From NCBI GenBank assembly GCA_963799105.1, contig CAWCVR010000007.1:310001-374000 (forward strand): a stretch of 64,000 bases of DNA. Direction: 5' to 3'. This DNA is from CAWCVR01 sp963799105 (lineage in GTDB: Bacteria; Acidobacteriota; Terriglobia; Bryobacterales; Bryobacteraceae). The notes beneath the pieces were generated by a model that made no database searches, was not told the origin of the DNA, and worked only from the letters and a program-made list of their open reading frames with translations. Shown piece by piece: positions 8,919 through 16,642 of the stretch. Both the position numbers and the translations under genes were made by a program. The stretch's first letter is position 1. Each line of letters starts with the position of its first letter.

Positions 8919-10582
8919 GGCGATGGTGGGCCGTGGCCGTATTGTGCGTGGCGGGTCCTGCGTTGTGGGTGGCCGCCGGCGGCGCCGAACCCGAGCCGCG
9001 GCGTCCGCATTTCACCGATATCGCGCCCAAATCCAACTTCGCGTACCGCACGGATAACAACTTCACCGGCCGGAAGTATTTCCCGCAAACCATGTGCGGC
9101 GGAGTGGCCGCCTTCGATTTCGACAACGACGGCCGCATGGACCTTTTCTTCACCAACGGCGCCAAACTGCCCGAACTGGAGAAGACCGATGCGCGCTTCT
9201 ACAATTGCCTGCTCCGCAACCGCGGCGACGGCACGTTTGAGGACGTCACCGCGCGCGCCGGCCTGCTCGGCAAAGACCTCGGATTCAGCTTCGGCGTTGC
9301 CGCCGGCGACTACGATAACGACGGCTACGAAGATCTGTTCGTCTGCAACGCGGGACGCAATACGCTGTACCACAACAACGGCGACGGCACCTTCACCGAC
9401 GCGACCGAGCGCTCCGGAATCGGGACCAAGCCGAAGGATGTGCTGAGCGTCGCCGCCGCCTGGTTCGACTACGACAATGACGGACTGCTCGATCTGATCG
9501 TGTCCAATTACACGGTCTGGACGCCCCAGACCGATAAGGTCTGCGCCGTGAACGGCCAGGAATACTATTGCCATCCCAAGGTCTATCCCAGTGTCGCGCA
9601 CCGTCTCTATCACAACCTCGGCAATGGCCGCTTCGAGGATGTGACCGACCAGTCCGGGATCGGCAAGGAACTGGGCAAGGGAATGGGCGTGGCCGTCGCG
9701 GATTTCAACGGCGATGGCTATATGGACGTATTCGTGGCCAATGACACCGTGCGCAATTTTCTCTTCATCAACCAGAAGAACGGAACGTTCAAGGAGGCCG
9801 GCTACGAGTGGGGCGTGGCCTACGACGAGAACGGCAATGCGCATTCATCCATGGGCGCCGACGCCAAAGACTACGATAACGACGGCTGGCCGGATCTCTT
9901 CTATAACAACCTCAAGGGCCAGATATGGGGACTGTTCCATAACACGAGCGGTAAGTATATGACTTATGCTTCCGGCATGTCTCGCGTATCGCGCCTAAGC
10001 GCGCATAGCTCCGGCTGGAGCAACGGGTTCATCGACTACAACAATGACGGATGGAAGGATCTATACTCCTCCAACGGAGACATCGACAACATGGGACAAA
10101 TCTCGCGCCAGCCCGACACCATGTTCGAAAACGTGGATGGCAAGGAGTTCCGGGACGTCTCCGCCCAGTTAGGCCCGGACTTCAACCATGCCGGTTTCCA
10201 GCGCGGCTCGGCGTTCGTGGACCTGAACAACGACGGCTTCATGGATTTGGTGGTGACATCGCTCGATGAGAAGCCGCGTATCATGATTAACTCGGCCGAT
10301 AATGGGAATCACTGGCTGCTGGTCAACACCATCGGCCGCAGCAGCAATCGCGACGGCATCGGCGCGGCGCTGAAACTGACCACGGCCTCGGGCCGCACCC
10401 TCTATAACCACGTGACGACTTCCGACGGATTCATGTCGTCCAGCGACAAGCGGGTGCATTTCGGGCTCGGGACCGAGACGGCGATTCAGTCTCTGGAGAT
10501 CCGCTGGCCCAGCGGGATTGTGCAGAACCTGAAGAAGGTGAAGGCCGATCAGATTCTGACCGTGGCGGAGCCGGGACGCTGA
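8915..10582 (+). CDS. CRTAC1-like FG-GAP/VCBS protein with ASPIC/UnbV domain
   Basis: 555 residues. The ATG at 8915 overlaps the previous stop as ATGA. A short signal peptide (VAVLCVAGPALWVAAGGA) precedes RPHFTDIAPKS and the propeller. Ca2+-loop motifs recur (FDFDNDGRMDLFF, GDYDNDGYEDLF, FDYDNDGLLDLI, DFNGDGYMDVF, DYDNDGWPDLF). The C-terminus holds the ASPIC/UnbV block (NHWLLVNTIGRSSNRDGIGA, VHFGLGTE, IRWPSGIVQN). It is the nearest paralogue of 3042-4718: the two align from RPHFTD to the end with few gaps. It is the last gene of the 4919-10582 operon. A degraded VWFA-related gene follows on the opposite strand. Confidence 0.9.
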   Translation: MRRWWAVAVLCVAGPALWVAAGGAEPEPRRPHFTDIAPKSNFAYRTDNNFTGRKYFPQTMCGGVAAFDFDNDGRMDLFFTNGAKLPELEKTDARFYNCLLRNRGDGTFEDVTARAGLLGKDLGFSFGVAAGDYDNDGYEDLFVCNAGRNTLYHNNGDGTFTDATERSGIGTKPKDVLSVAAAWFDYDNDGLLDLIVSNYTVWTPQTDKVCAVNGQEYYCHPKVYPSVAHRLYHNLGNGRFEDVTDQSGIGKELGKGMGVAVADFNGDGYMDVFVANDTVRNFLFINQKNGTFKEAGYEWGVAYDENGNAHSSMGADAKDYDNDGWPDLFYNNLKGQIWGLFHNTSGKYMTYASGMSRVSRLSAHSSGWSNGFIDYNNDGWKDLYSSNGDIDNMGQISRQPDTMFENVDGKEFRDVSAQLGPDFNHAGFQRGSAFVDLNNDGFMDLVVTSLDEKPRIMINSADNGNHWLLVNTIGRSSNRDGIGAALKLTTASGRTLYNHVTTSDGFMSSSDKRVHFGLGTETAIQSLEIRWPSGIVQNLKKVKADQILTVAEPGR

Positions 10583-10592
10583 AGCGGGGTTG

Positions 10593-11119
10593 TCATTCGT
10601 GGCCGGACGGTTCGCGCTGGCCGGCTTGCGGCTGCCCTGCCGCCGGCGGATTGGCGGAAGGCGCGTCGAAATCGATTGTCGATTCACTGCCATACTCATG
10701 GCAGCCGTGAAACCCGATCATATCGCGGCAGGTTGCACCGGAGAGATACGTCACAGTCAATTCGGACCCTTTGGGCAATAGGGCATCGGAATTGCCGATA
10801 TGCGTTCGTGCGTAGGAAGTCCGGATAAGGCAGCCTGCTTCTCGTCTTCGATGCGGACTTCGCTGCCCGCCACCAGCCGGAATGCGCGCACAATCTGGCG
10901 CACGCCGTCTTCGTACACCGTGACCTCGCCGGGCTTCAGGTCGGTAACAAGGTGGCCGCGCGCATTGCGGACCACTACATCCAGCAGTACCTCGCGGACG
11001 GTGCTGCGGATCGCGTTGTCAAGGCCGGGGCTTGTGTCTTGAGGCGCCGCGTCGCAACGGACGTGGCCGATGGCTATTCCGATTAGTACGCCCGAGGCAA
11101 CTGGTGAGAATCTGCGCAT
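10593..11119 (-). pseudogene. Truncated, frameshifted VWFA-related gene
   Basis: From the ATG at 11119 the frame encodes a signal peptide and a clear VWFA-related N-terminus (VREVLLDVVVRNARGHLVTD, then EVTVYEDGVRQI and RAFRLVAGSE). It stops at 10757 after about 120 residues, where paralogues have 500-700. A second minus-strand frame overlaps at about 10800-10840 and continues to 10593 (LLPKGSELTVTYLSG, then MIGFHGCHEYGSES). This suggests a single indel joins the two. I do not recognise the second segment; it does not match the A-like domain of the paralogues. A large internal deletion followed by a frameshift is the simplest reading. Confidence 0.65.
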
Positions 11120-11339
11120 TCGGAGGTCCAAACATCGCCGCGTAGGCTGAAGGCCAACCGCCAAGCCCTCAGTTCGGCAGCGTTCTATGAATAGGCTCGC
11201 CTATACTCTACAACGAAACTCACGAGAGTAGAAGCCTCCGCTCGATTACGCCAATAAGTTACTTGGCCGGATGAAGCCCGAGCCAATAGCTATAAAGAGG
11301 TGTATCTTTCTACAGAGCCGAGGCGCATAATGACCGTGT

Positions 11340-13109
11340 ATGTATATGCCCGTGCGAGCGCCCATTCGAATCGCGATCATGATGGCCCTGGTTCCGGTTG
11401 GAGGCGCCATTGCCCAGACTCCCCAACCGCCAGTCACTTTGCGCGTCAACACCCAATTAGTCCAGGTGAGCGTTGTCGTAAGAGACAGCCACGGAGATCC
11501 CGTGGCGGATCTCAAGCAGGGCGACTTCGAGCTTTACGATAACGGCAAAAGGCAGGAAATCCGCGTGTTTGCCGTCGAAGACTACCGTACGCCCCAGCCC
11601 GCGAACAGCCAGCTTCCGGCGCCCGCCGCACCCGCAGTCCCCGAATTCTCCAACCGGAACCCGATCGAGCCGGGTGCTCCGAACGCTCCGACGGTCATCG
11701 TGATCGATGCCGGAGACACCTGGGATACTCGCAGAATGACCTGGGCGGACCTCGTTTACGCACGCGATCAACTCGTTCTATTCCTCCGCCAGGTCCACCC
11801 GGAGGACCGGCTGGGTATTTATCTCATGGGCGCGGACCGATTCTGGGTCCTCCACGAATACAACCAGAACTGCGCCGACCTTTTGAAACGGCTCGCGACA
11901 TGGAAATCGCCCGAGAACCCGGATCCCGCGAGCGCGAAAGCAGGGGACGTTTGGGCCGAATTCGCCGTGCACTTTGCCGACGTTGACGCCGAAACGGCGA
12001 AAGCCATCCATCGTTCGCAATTCTGGACCCCCGCTGAAGTGCCTGGAGGGGTCGGCCATGGAGCGGATCTCGACGGCAACGGGGCGTATCGGGCACCCGG
12101 CCAAAACGGCGTTCTTGGGGGCATCGACGCCGTGGCAAACCACCTGGCTGCCGTGCCCGGCCGGAAGAACCTAATCCTGATTTCCGGAAAGGTGTTCCTT
12201 CCCCGGGAATTCCAGGATCAGCGCAAATTTCTACGACACATTATCCAGGCTGGGGTCACGGTCTATACGATCGATCCGGGAGGCCTCGCGCCCTATGCAC
12301 TCGATGGCTCGTTCGTTATCCCCAGTAAAGAGACCGCCGGGCTTCAGTCAAGAGCGTCCGGGCCTAGTCCGCCGGGAGCCGAGCTCAGGTTGGCACTCCG
12401 ATACATAGGCAATGCGGAGGCGGGGAAGCGGCAGCTCATCCTGATGCTGCAATCTTCCTTGATTGAGTTGGCGGAAGCTACGGGCGGCAAAGCATTTGTG
12501 AACACGAACGACATTCGTGGCGCCATCCATGGATCTCTCGATGACTCTCGCGTCAGTTACACGCTAGGATTCTATCCCAAGAGTTCGATCAACGACGGCT
12601 CCTTCCACTTCATCAAAGTGAAGGTTCCCGGCAGCGAACGCCTGAGCCTGCACTATCGGGACGGATACTTCGAACCCGAGCCGCCGCAGCGCGATCCGCA
12701 CCGCCGGGAGCGGGAATTGCAGGAGGCCGTCTGGAGTCCCGTGGACGCGACCGCCATCGAATTGAGCGGCACTGTTTCGTCCGGAGCGGAGCCGGACGAT
12801 TACGACCTCAACCTGCGCATCGGCCTCGCGTCCGTGAGTCTGCGGCAGAACGCCGGTCGATGGGAGGGTCAGATCGAAGTAAGCCTGTTCCAGCGCGACA
12901 ACTCGGGCAACGCATTCGAACCCGTCTCGAATACATTCGGCTTAGAGCTGAAGCAGGACAGCTATGAGCGAAGTCTCAAGTCCGGCTTCCAGTACGGCCG
13001 CCGGTTCAGATTGGCCCCGAAGGCGACCTCGCTACGGATCGTCGTTCGCGATCCAGGTAGCGGCAGCATGGGCACATTGACGATTCCGGTCTCCGCCAAC
13101 ATCAATTAG
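11340..13109 (+). CDS. VWFA-related Acidobacterial domain protein, exported
   Basis: 589 residues from ATG 11340; an in-frame ATG two codons later would serve as well. No strong ribosome-binding sequence is visible. The signal peptide (IRIAIMMALVPVGGAIAQ) is followed by VQVSVVVRDSHGDPVADLKQ and DFELYDNGKRQEIRVF, the family signature. The A-like domain then carries TVIVIDAGDTWDTRRMTWAD and GRKNLILISGKVF; the canonical metal site is not intact. A VSYTLGFYPKSSINDG block and a beta-rich C-terminus (LHYRDGYFEPE) are typical of the family. It is more distant from the genes at 620 and 28362 than those are from each other. The CRTAC1-like gene at 13181 follows on the same strand after 71 bases and may be cotranscribed. 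Confidence 0.87.
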   Translation: MYMPVRAPIRIAIMMALVPVGGAIAQTPQPPVTLRVNTQLVQVSVVVRDSHGDPVADLKQGDFELYDNGKRQEIRVFAVEDYRTPQPANSQLPAPAAPAVPEFSNRNPIEPGAPNAPTVIVIDAGDTWDTRRMTWADLVYARDQLVLFLRQVHPEDRLGIYLMGADRFWVLHEYNQNCADLLKRLATWKSPENPDPASAKAGDVWAEFAVHFADVDAETAKAIHRSQFWTPAEVPGGVGHGADLDGNGAYRAPGQNGVLGGIDAVANHLAAVPGRKNLILISGKVFLPREFQDQRKFLRHIIQAGVTVYTIDPGGLAPYALDGSFVIPSKETAGLQSRASGPSPPGAELRLALRYIGNAEAGKRQLILMLQSSLIELAEATGGKAFVNTNDIRGAIHGSLDDSRVSYTLGFYPKSSINDGSFHFIKVKVPGSERLSLHYRDGYFEPEPPQRDPHRRERELQEAVWSPVDATAIELSGTVSSGAEPDDYDLNLRIGLASVSLRQNAGRWEGQIEVSLFQRDNSGNAFEPVSNTFGLELKQDSYERSLKSGFQYGRRFRLAPKATSLRIVVRDPGSGSMGTLTIPVSANIN

Positions 13110-13180
13110 CCCGTATTGAGCGTCTCGCGCTCTTCAAACAGCGCTCATCGCCATCCTCGCCTGTAGTATTCTGAACTTTG

Positions 13181-14854
13181 ATGCGCTGGCGAATCCTCGC
13201 GTTCTTCGGGGCGGTTCTGGTTATTGCGGCAGTGCCTGAGCTGGGACCTATCGCATTCGAGGAAATCGCGGACCGCGCCGGGATCCATTTCGTAGCGGAC
13301 AACTCCCCGACGGCGAACAAGAACCTGCCCGAAACGATGCTCGCCGGTGTGGCGCTTTTCGATTACGACAATGACGGCTACCTGGACATTTACTTCGTCA
13401 ACGGCGCGGCCATCCCATCGCTGAAGAAAGAATCGCCCAAGTATTGGAACCGCCTTTTTCACAATAACCGCGACGGAACCTTCACGGACGTTACGGAGAA
13501 AGCCGGAGTCAAGGGCGAGGGCTATAACATCGGCGTCGCTATTGGAGATTACGACAACGATGGATGGCCGGACATCTTCATCGCCAGCGTGACAAAGAAC
13601 CAGCTTTTTCATAACAACCACGACGGCACCTTTACCGACGTAACGGACAAAGCCGGAGTGGGCGGGGCTATGCTGGACGGAAAGAAGATGTGGGCGGTGG
13701 CCGCCGGCTGGTTCGACTACGATAACGACGGCCGCCTGGACCTGTTTGTGTCGAACTATTGCAAGTGGGAGGTCAACAAAGACCCTTTTTGCGGGCCCAA
13801 TCCGAATGTGCGCGCCTACTGCCATCCCAAGAACTACGCGCCGCTTCCCAATACGCTTTATCGCAACAACGGGGACGGAACGTTCACGGACGTGTCGGCG
13901 GCCACAGGCATTGGCGAGATCCGCGGCAAAGGAATGGGCGTAGCCTTCGCCGACTACGATCATGACGGCTTCATGGACGTGTTCGTGGCCAACGACAACG
14001 CGCCGAATATGCTCTTCCACAATTTGGGCGGCAAGAAATTCGAGGAGGTAGCGCTGCAGGCCGGCGTGGCGTATCCCGACTCCGGCTCTTATATGTCGGG
14101 CATGGGGGCCGATTTCCGCGACATCGATAATGACGGCAACGACGATATCTGGGTGACCGGCTTCGAGGGCGACACCTTCCCGTTGTTCCGGAATCGCGGC
14201 GCGGCGGGCGATTTTGACGAGATCACGGGCGCCGCCGGGTTAGCCGGCGTCACGCGCCCCATGTCGGGCTGGTCGAATGGGATCTTCGATCTCGACAACG
14301 ATGGATGGAAGGACCTCCTGGTGGCGCGCGGGCACGTGCTCGATAACATCGCCCTGATGTCGCTGCGCAAACCCGAAGAACCCAACACGGTGTTGCGCAA
14401 TCTGGGAAACGGCAAGTTTCAGGACGTGAGCGCGGGCGCCGGCGCCGCATTCCAGACGGCTTTGCCGCATCGCGGCGTCGCGTTCGGCGACGTGGATAAC
14501 GATGGCCGCATCGACGCCGTGGTCACCGTGCTTCAGGGCAACGCGCAATACTTCCACAATATTTCGAAGAACGGCAATCACTGGATTTTGCTGAAACTGG
14601 TGGGGGTGATAAGCAATCGCATGGGATTGGGAGCGCAGGTGCGCATCACGACCGATGCTGGAACGCAGTACAATCACGCCACTACCAGCACCGGTTACGC
14701 CTGCTCGAGCGATCCGCGCGTGCACTTCGGTTTGGGGCCGTCGAAGGTGGTGAAAGAGATCGATATCGTCTGGCCCAGCCGCATCCACCAGACGCTGCAC
14801 AACGTGCCGGCGGATCAAATTCTGACGATCACCGAAGCGGCGGACCGGCAATAG
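13181..14854 (+). CDS. CRTAC1-like FG-GAP/VCBS protein with ASPIC/UnbV domain
   Basis: 557 residues. I use ATG 13181; the preceding TTG codon adds nothing. The N-terminal hydrophobic segment ILAFFGAVLVIAAVPELG is the export signal. The propeller contains repeated Ca2+ loops (FDYDNDGYLDIYF, GDYDNDGWPDIFI, FDYDNDGRLDLFV, DYDHDGFMDVFV, DIDNDGNDDIWV). The C-terminal ASPIC/UnbV block reads NHWILLKLVGVISNRMGLGA and VHFGLGPS. It groups with 4919-6601: both have the LP.TM.GG or TMLAGVA entry and an EEVALQAGVAY-like repeat. It converges with the TPR gene on the other strand, only 21 bases away. The VWFA-related gene at 11340 is upstream. Confidence 0.89.
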   Translation: MRWRILAFFGAVLVIAAVPELGPIAFEEIADRAGIHFVADNSPTANKNLPETMLAGVALFDYDNDGYLDIYFVNGAAIPSLKKESPKYWNRLFHNNRDGTFTDVTEKAGVKGEGYNIGVAIGDYDNDGWPDIFIASVTKNQLFHNNHDGTFTDVTDKAGVGGAMLDGKKMWAVAAGWFDYDNDGRLDLFVSNYCKWEVNKDPFCGPNPNVRAYCHPKNYAPLPNTLYRNNGDGTFTDVSAATGIGEIRGKGMGVAFADYDHDGFMDVFVANDNAPNMLFHNLGGKKFEEVALQAGVAYPDSGSYMSGMGADFRDIDNDGNDDIWVTGFEGDTFPLFRNRGAAGDFDEITGAAGLAGVTRPMSGWSNGIFDLDNDGWKDLLVARGHVLDNIALMSLRKPEEPNTVLRNLGNGKFQDVSAGAGAAFQTALPHRGVAFGDVDNDGRIDAVVTVLQGNAQYFHNISKNGNHWILLKLVGVISNRMGLGAQVRITTDAGTQYNHATTSTGYACSSDPRVHFGLGPSKVVKEIDIVWPSRIHQTLHNVPADQILTITEAADRQ

Positions 14855-14875
14855 CCACACAGCAGTGTGGGGGCT

Positions 14876-16006
14876 CTACCGCTTTTCGGCTGCCGGCGGA
14901 TTTCGCTTTTCCTCAAGCCGTTTCTGCGCGTCTTCCCGCACGCGGCGTGCTTCCGCCGTCTCGCGGTCGCCGTCAGCCGTCCGCTTCAATTTGTAGTAGA
15001 CTCTGGCGAGCGCCGCGTGCGCCTCGGAGAAGTTCGGATAATCCCGGATCAGTTGCTCCAACTCCTGGAGCGCCTGTTCGGTGAGTCCCTGTGTCAAGTG
15101 AATCGACGCCCGCTGATACAGCGCGCCGGGATCGTTGGGACGCACCTGCAGCGCCATCGTGATGTGCGACAGCGCCTCATTCGGCTTGCCATCCTGCAGG
15201 AGCAGCAGGGTTATTTCCGTGTTGGCCGTGAAATCGTACGGATTCACTTTCAGCTCTTCGTTGAACTGCGCGGCCGCCTCTTCCATTTTGCCGCCGGCCT
15301 TCAATGCCTGCCCGTAAAGCGTGTGCACCCACGGCATCTTCGGATCGAGTTGCACGGCACGCGCCAAGTGCCCTGCCGCCGCCACCAGGTCGTTACGCAG
15401 CAACTCGCTTTGCCCCAGCAGGAAGGCCGCTTCCGCCGACTCGCCGTCACTCAGGATGCGATCCAGCAGAACCTGTGCCTCCCGGATCCGATTGTCTTTC
15501 ATGAGCGCCATGCCGAGCACGTAGACGACGGCGTGGTCGTCGGGATATTCCTGGCGCAGCGGCGTGAGCACCTCCACCGCTTTGGCCGGCTGGTCCGTTT
15601 CCAGCATGCAATCGGCCAGCAGCAGGGCCGGGTTCAGCTCCAATGGTTGCAGTTTGTGGAGCACTTCCAGATGCTCGACGGCATCGGGCAACCGCCCGAC
15701 CTTGTAGTACGCCAGCGCCAGGTTCATCCTGACGCGAGGATTGTTCGGCAGTTGCTGGAGTGCGATATTGTACTGCGTAATGGCGCCGGCGAACTGCCCG
15801 TCCTGCACCAGGGCGGCGCCCAGATTGGAACGGATCTCGGCCGCGTCGGGATAGCTCCGCAGGAACTCGCGGTAAAGCCGGATGGCGGTTGCCACATCGC
15901 CGGACTGTAGCGCCGTCTGGGCTTCACGCAAAGGATCCTCGGGCCCGCCGGCCCAAAGCGCGGCGAGTCCCAACGGAAGCGCTAGAACAAGTGCGGCGAG
16001 TCTCAC
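14876..16006 (-). CDS. Exported TPR protein
   Basis: About 376 residues from a GTG at 16006, which places the signal peptide (RLAALVLALPLGLAALWAGG) at the N-terminus. The open frame extends to 16186, but that part lacks coding character. No good ribosome-binding sequence precedes the GTG, so the start is uncertain. TPR units are clear, for example GDVATAIRLYREFLRSYPDA, QFAGAITQYNIALQQLPNNP and GRLPDAVEHLEVLHKLQPLE. The C-terminal tail is charged (RRVREDAQKRLEEKRNPPAAEKR is its general character: arginine-, lysine- and glutamate-rich). It is paralogous to 7755-8918 and 33273-34355. It is convergent with the CRTAC1-like gene at 13181-14854. Confidence 0.85.
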   Translation of the reverse strand: MRLAALVLALPLGLAALWAGGPEDPLREAQTALQSGDVATAIRLYREFLRSYPDAAEIRSNLGAALVQDGQFAGAITQYNIALQQLPNNPRVRMNLALAYYKVGRLPDAVEHLEVLHKLQPLELNPALLLADCMLETDQPAKAVEVLTPLRQEYPDDHAVVYVLGMALMKDNRIREAQVLLDRILSDGESAEAAFLLGQSELLRNDLVAAAGHLARAVQLDPKMPWVHTLYGQALKAGGKMEEAAAQFNEELKVNPYDFTANTEITLLLLQDGKPNEALSHITMALQVRPNDPGALYQRASIHLTQGLTEQALQELEQLIRDYPNFSEAHAALARVYYKLKRTADGDRETAEARRVREDAQKRLEEKRNPPAAEKR

Positions 16007-16440
16007 GCTTATGAAATTATAGCGTGCGGACCTGGTGGGCCTGCGAAAAACCGCCCACAGCGGCGATCCGCCATCGACGCGGACTCCAGGCACTACCACT
16101 CTTCCCGGGTGTGCGAAACATACGTGGATTCGCCTACCGCTTATGGGGCAGTATCGCGTCCAGTGGCGGGCGTGCACCAATGGCACAGAGTCGCTCTTGA
16201 ACGGCCGCGCTAAGCCTGCCGCCGGCCAGACTGTGGCCGATTCCGAATCGTAACTCTATGTTTTTAAAGAATTTTCGTCGCGGCGGTCGGCCACACTGTG
16301 GCCAAGTTGTTCCCCGCAAGCTCCCAACCCAGGTATCCGGTGCTGGCCGAATCCGGCTGGCCTCGCCCGCATCGGGCCAGGCTGCGCGGCTTGGAAGTGG
16401 ATTCGGCGGTGTGATGTGGGGCAGGATGGCATCCCGCCTG

Positions 16441-16499
16441 GGCGGCATTGACAAACGCCCGCGTGAGGCCGATTACCAATCGGCCGCAGGTTGCTAACC
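16441..16499. repeat. Three adjacent small hairpins in a non-coding spacer
   Basis: The 636-base spacer 16007-16642 contains no gene I can support; its open frames are shadows. Near its right side three short inverted repeats stand side by side. They are GGCG/CGCC around an A-rich loop (16441-16459), GCCGATT/AATCGGC with a three-base loop (16468-16484) and GGTT/AACC with a three-base loop (16489-16499). The group could be a dispersed non-coding repeat of the genome or part of the leader of the gene at 16643. None has a T-run. Confidence 0.4.
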
Positions 16500-16642
16500 C
16501 GCCCCACAAGAGCACTGCGGGCCTTGCGCATCGTACGCTCGGATTCGAGCGGTTTTGAGGACGAACCGCCCCCCGCGCCCACTTTCAAGTCTTTCACCCC
16601 ACTCTTCCCGGAACGGTCCCCAAAGGAGCATAATGGGATCAA

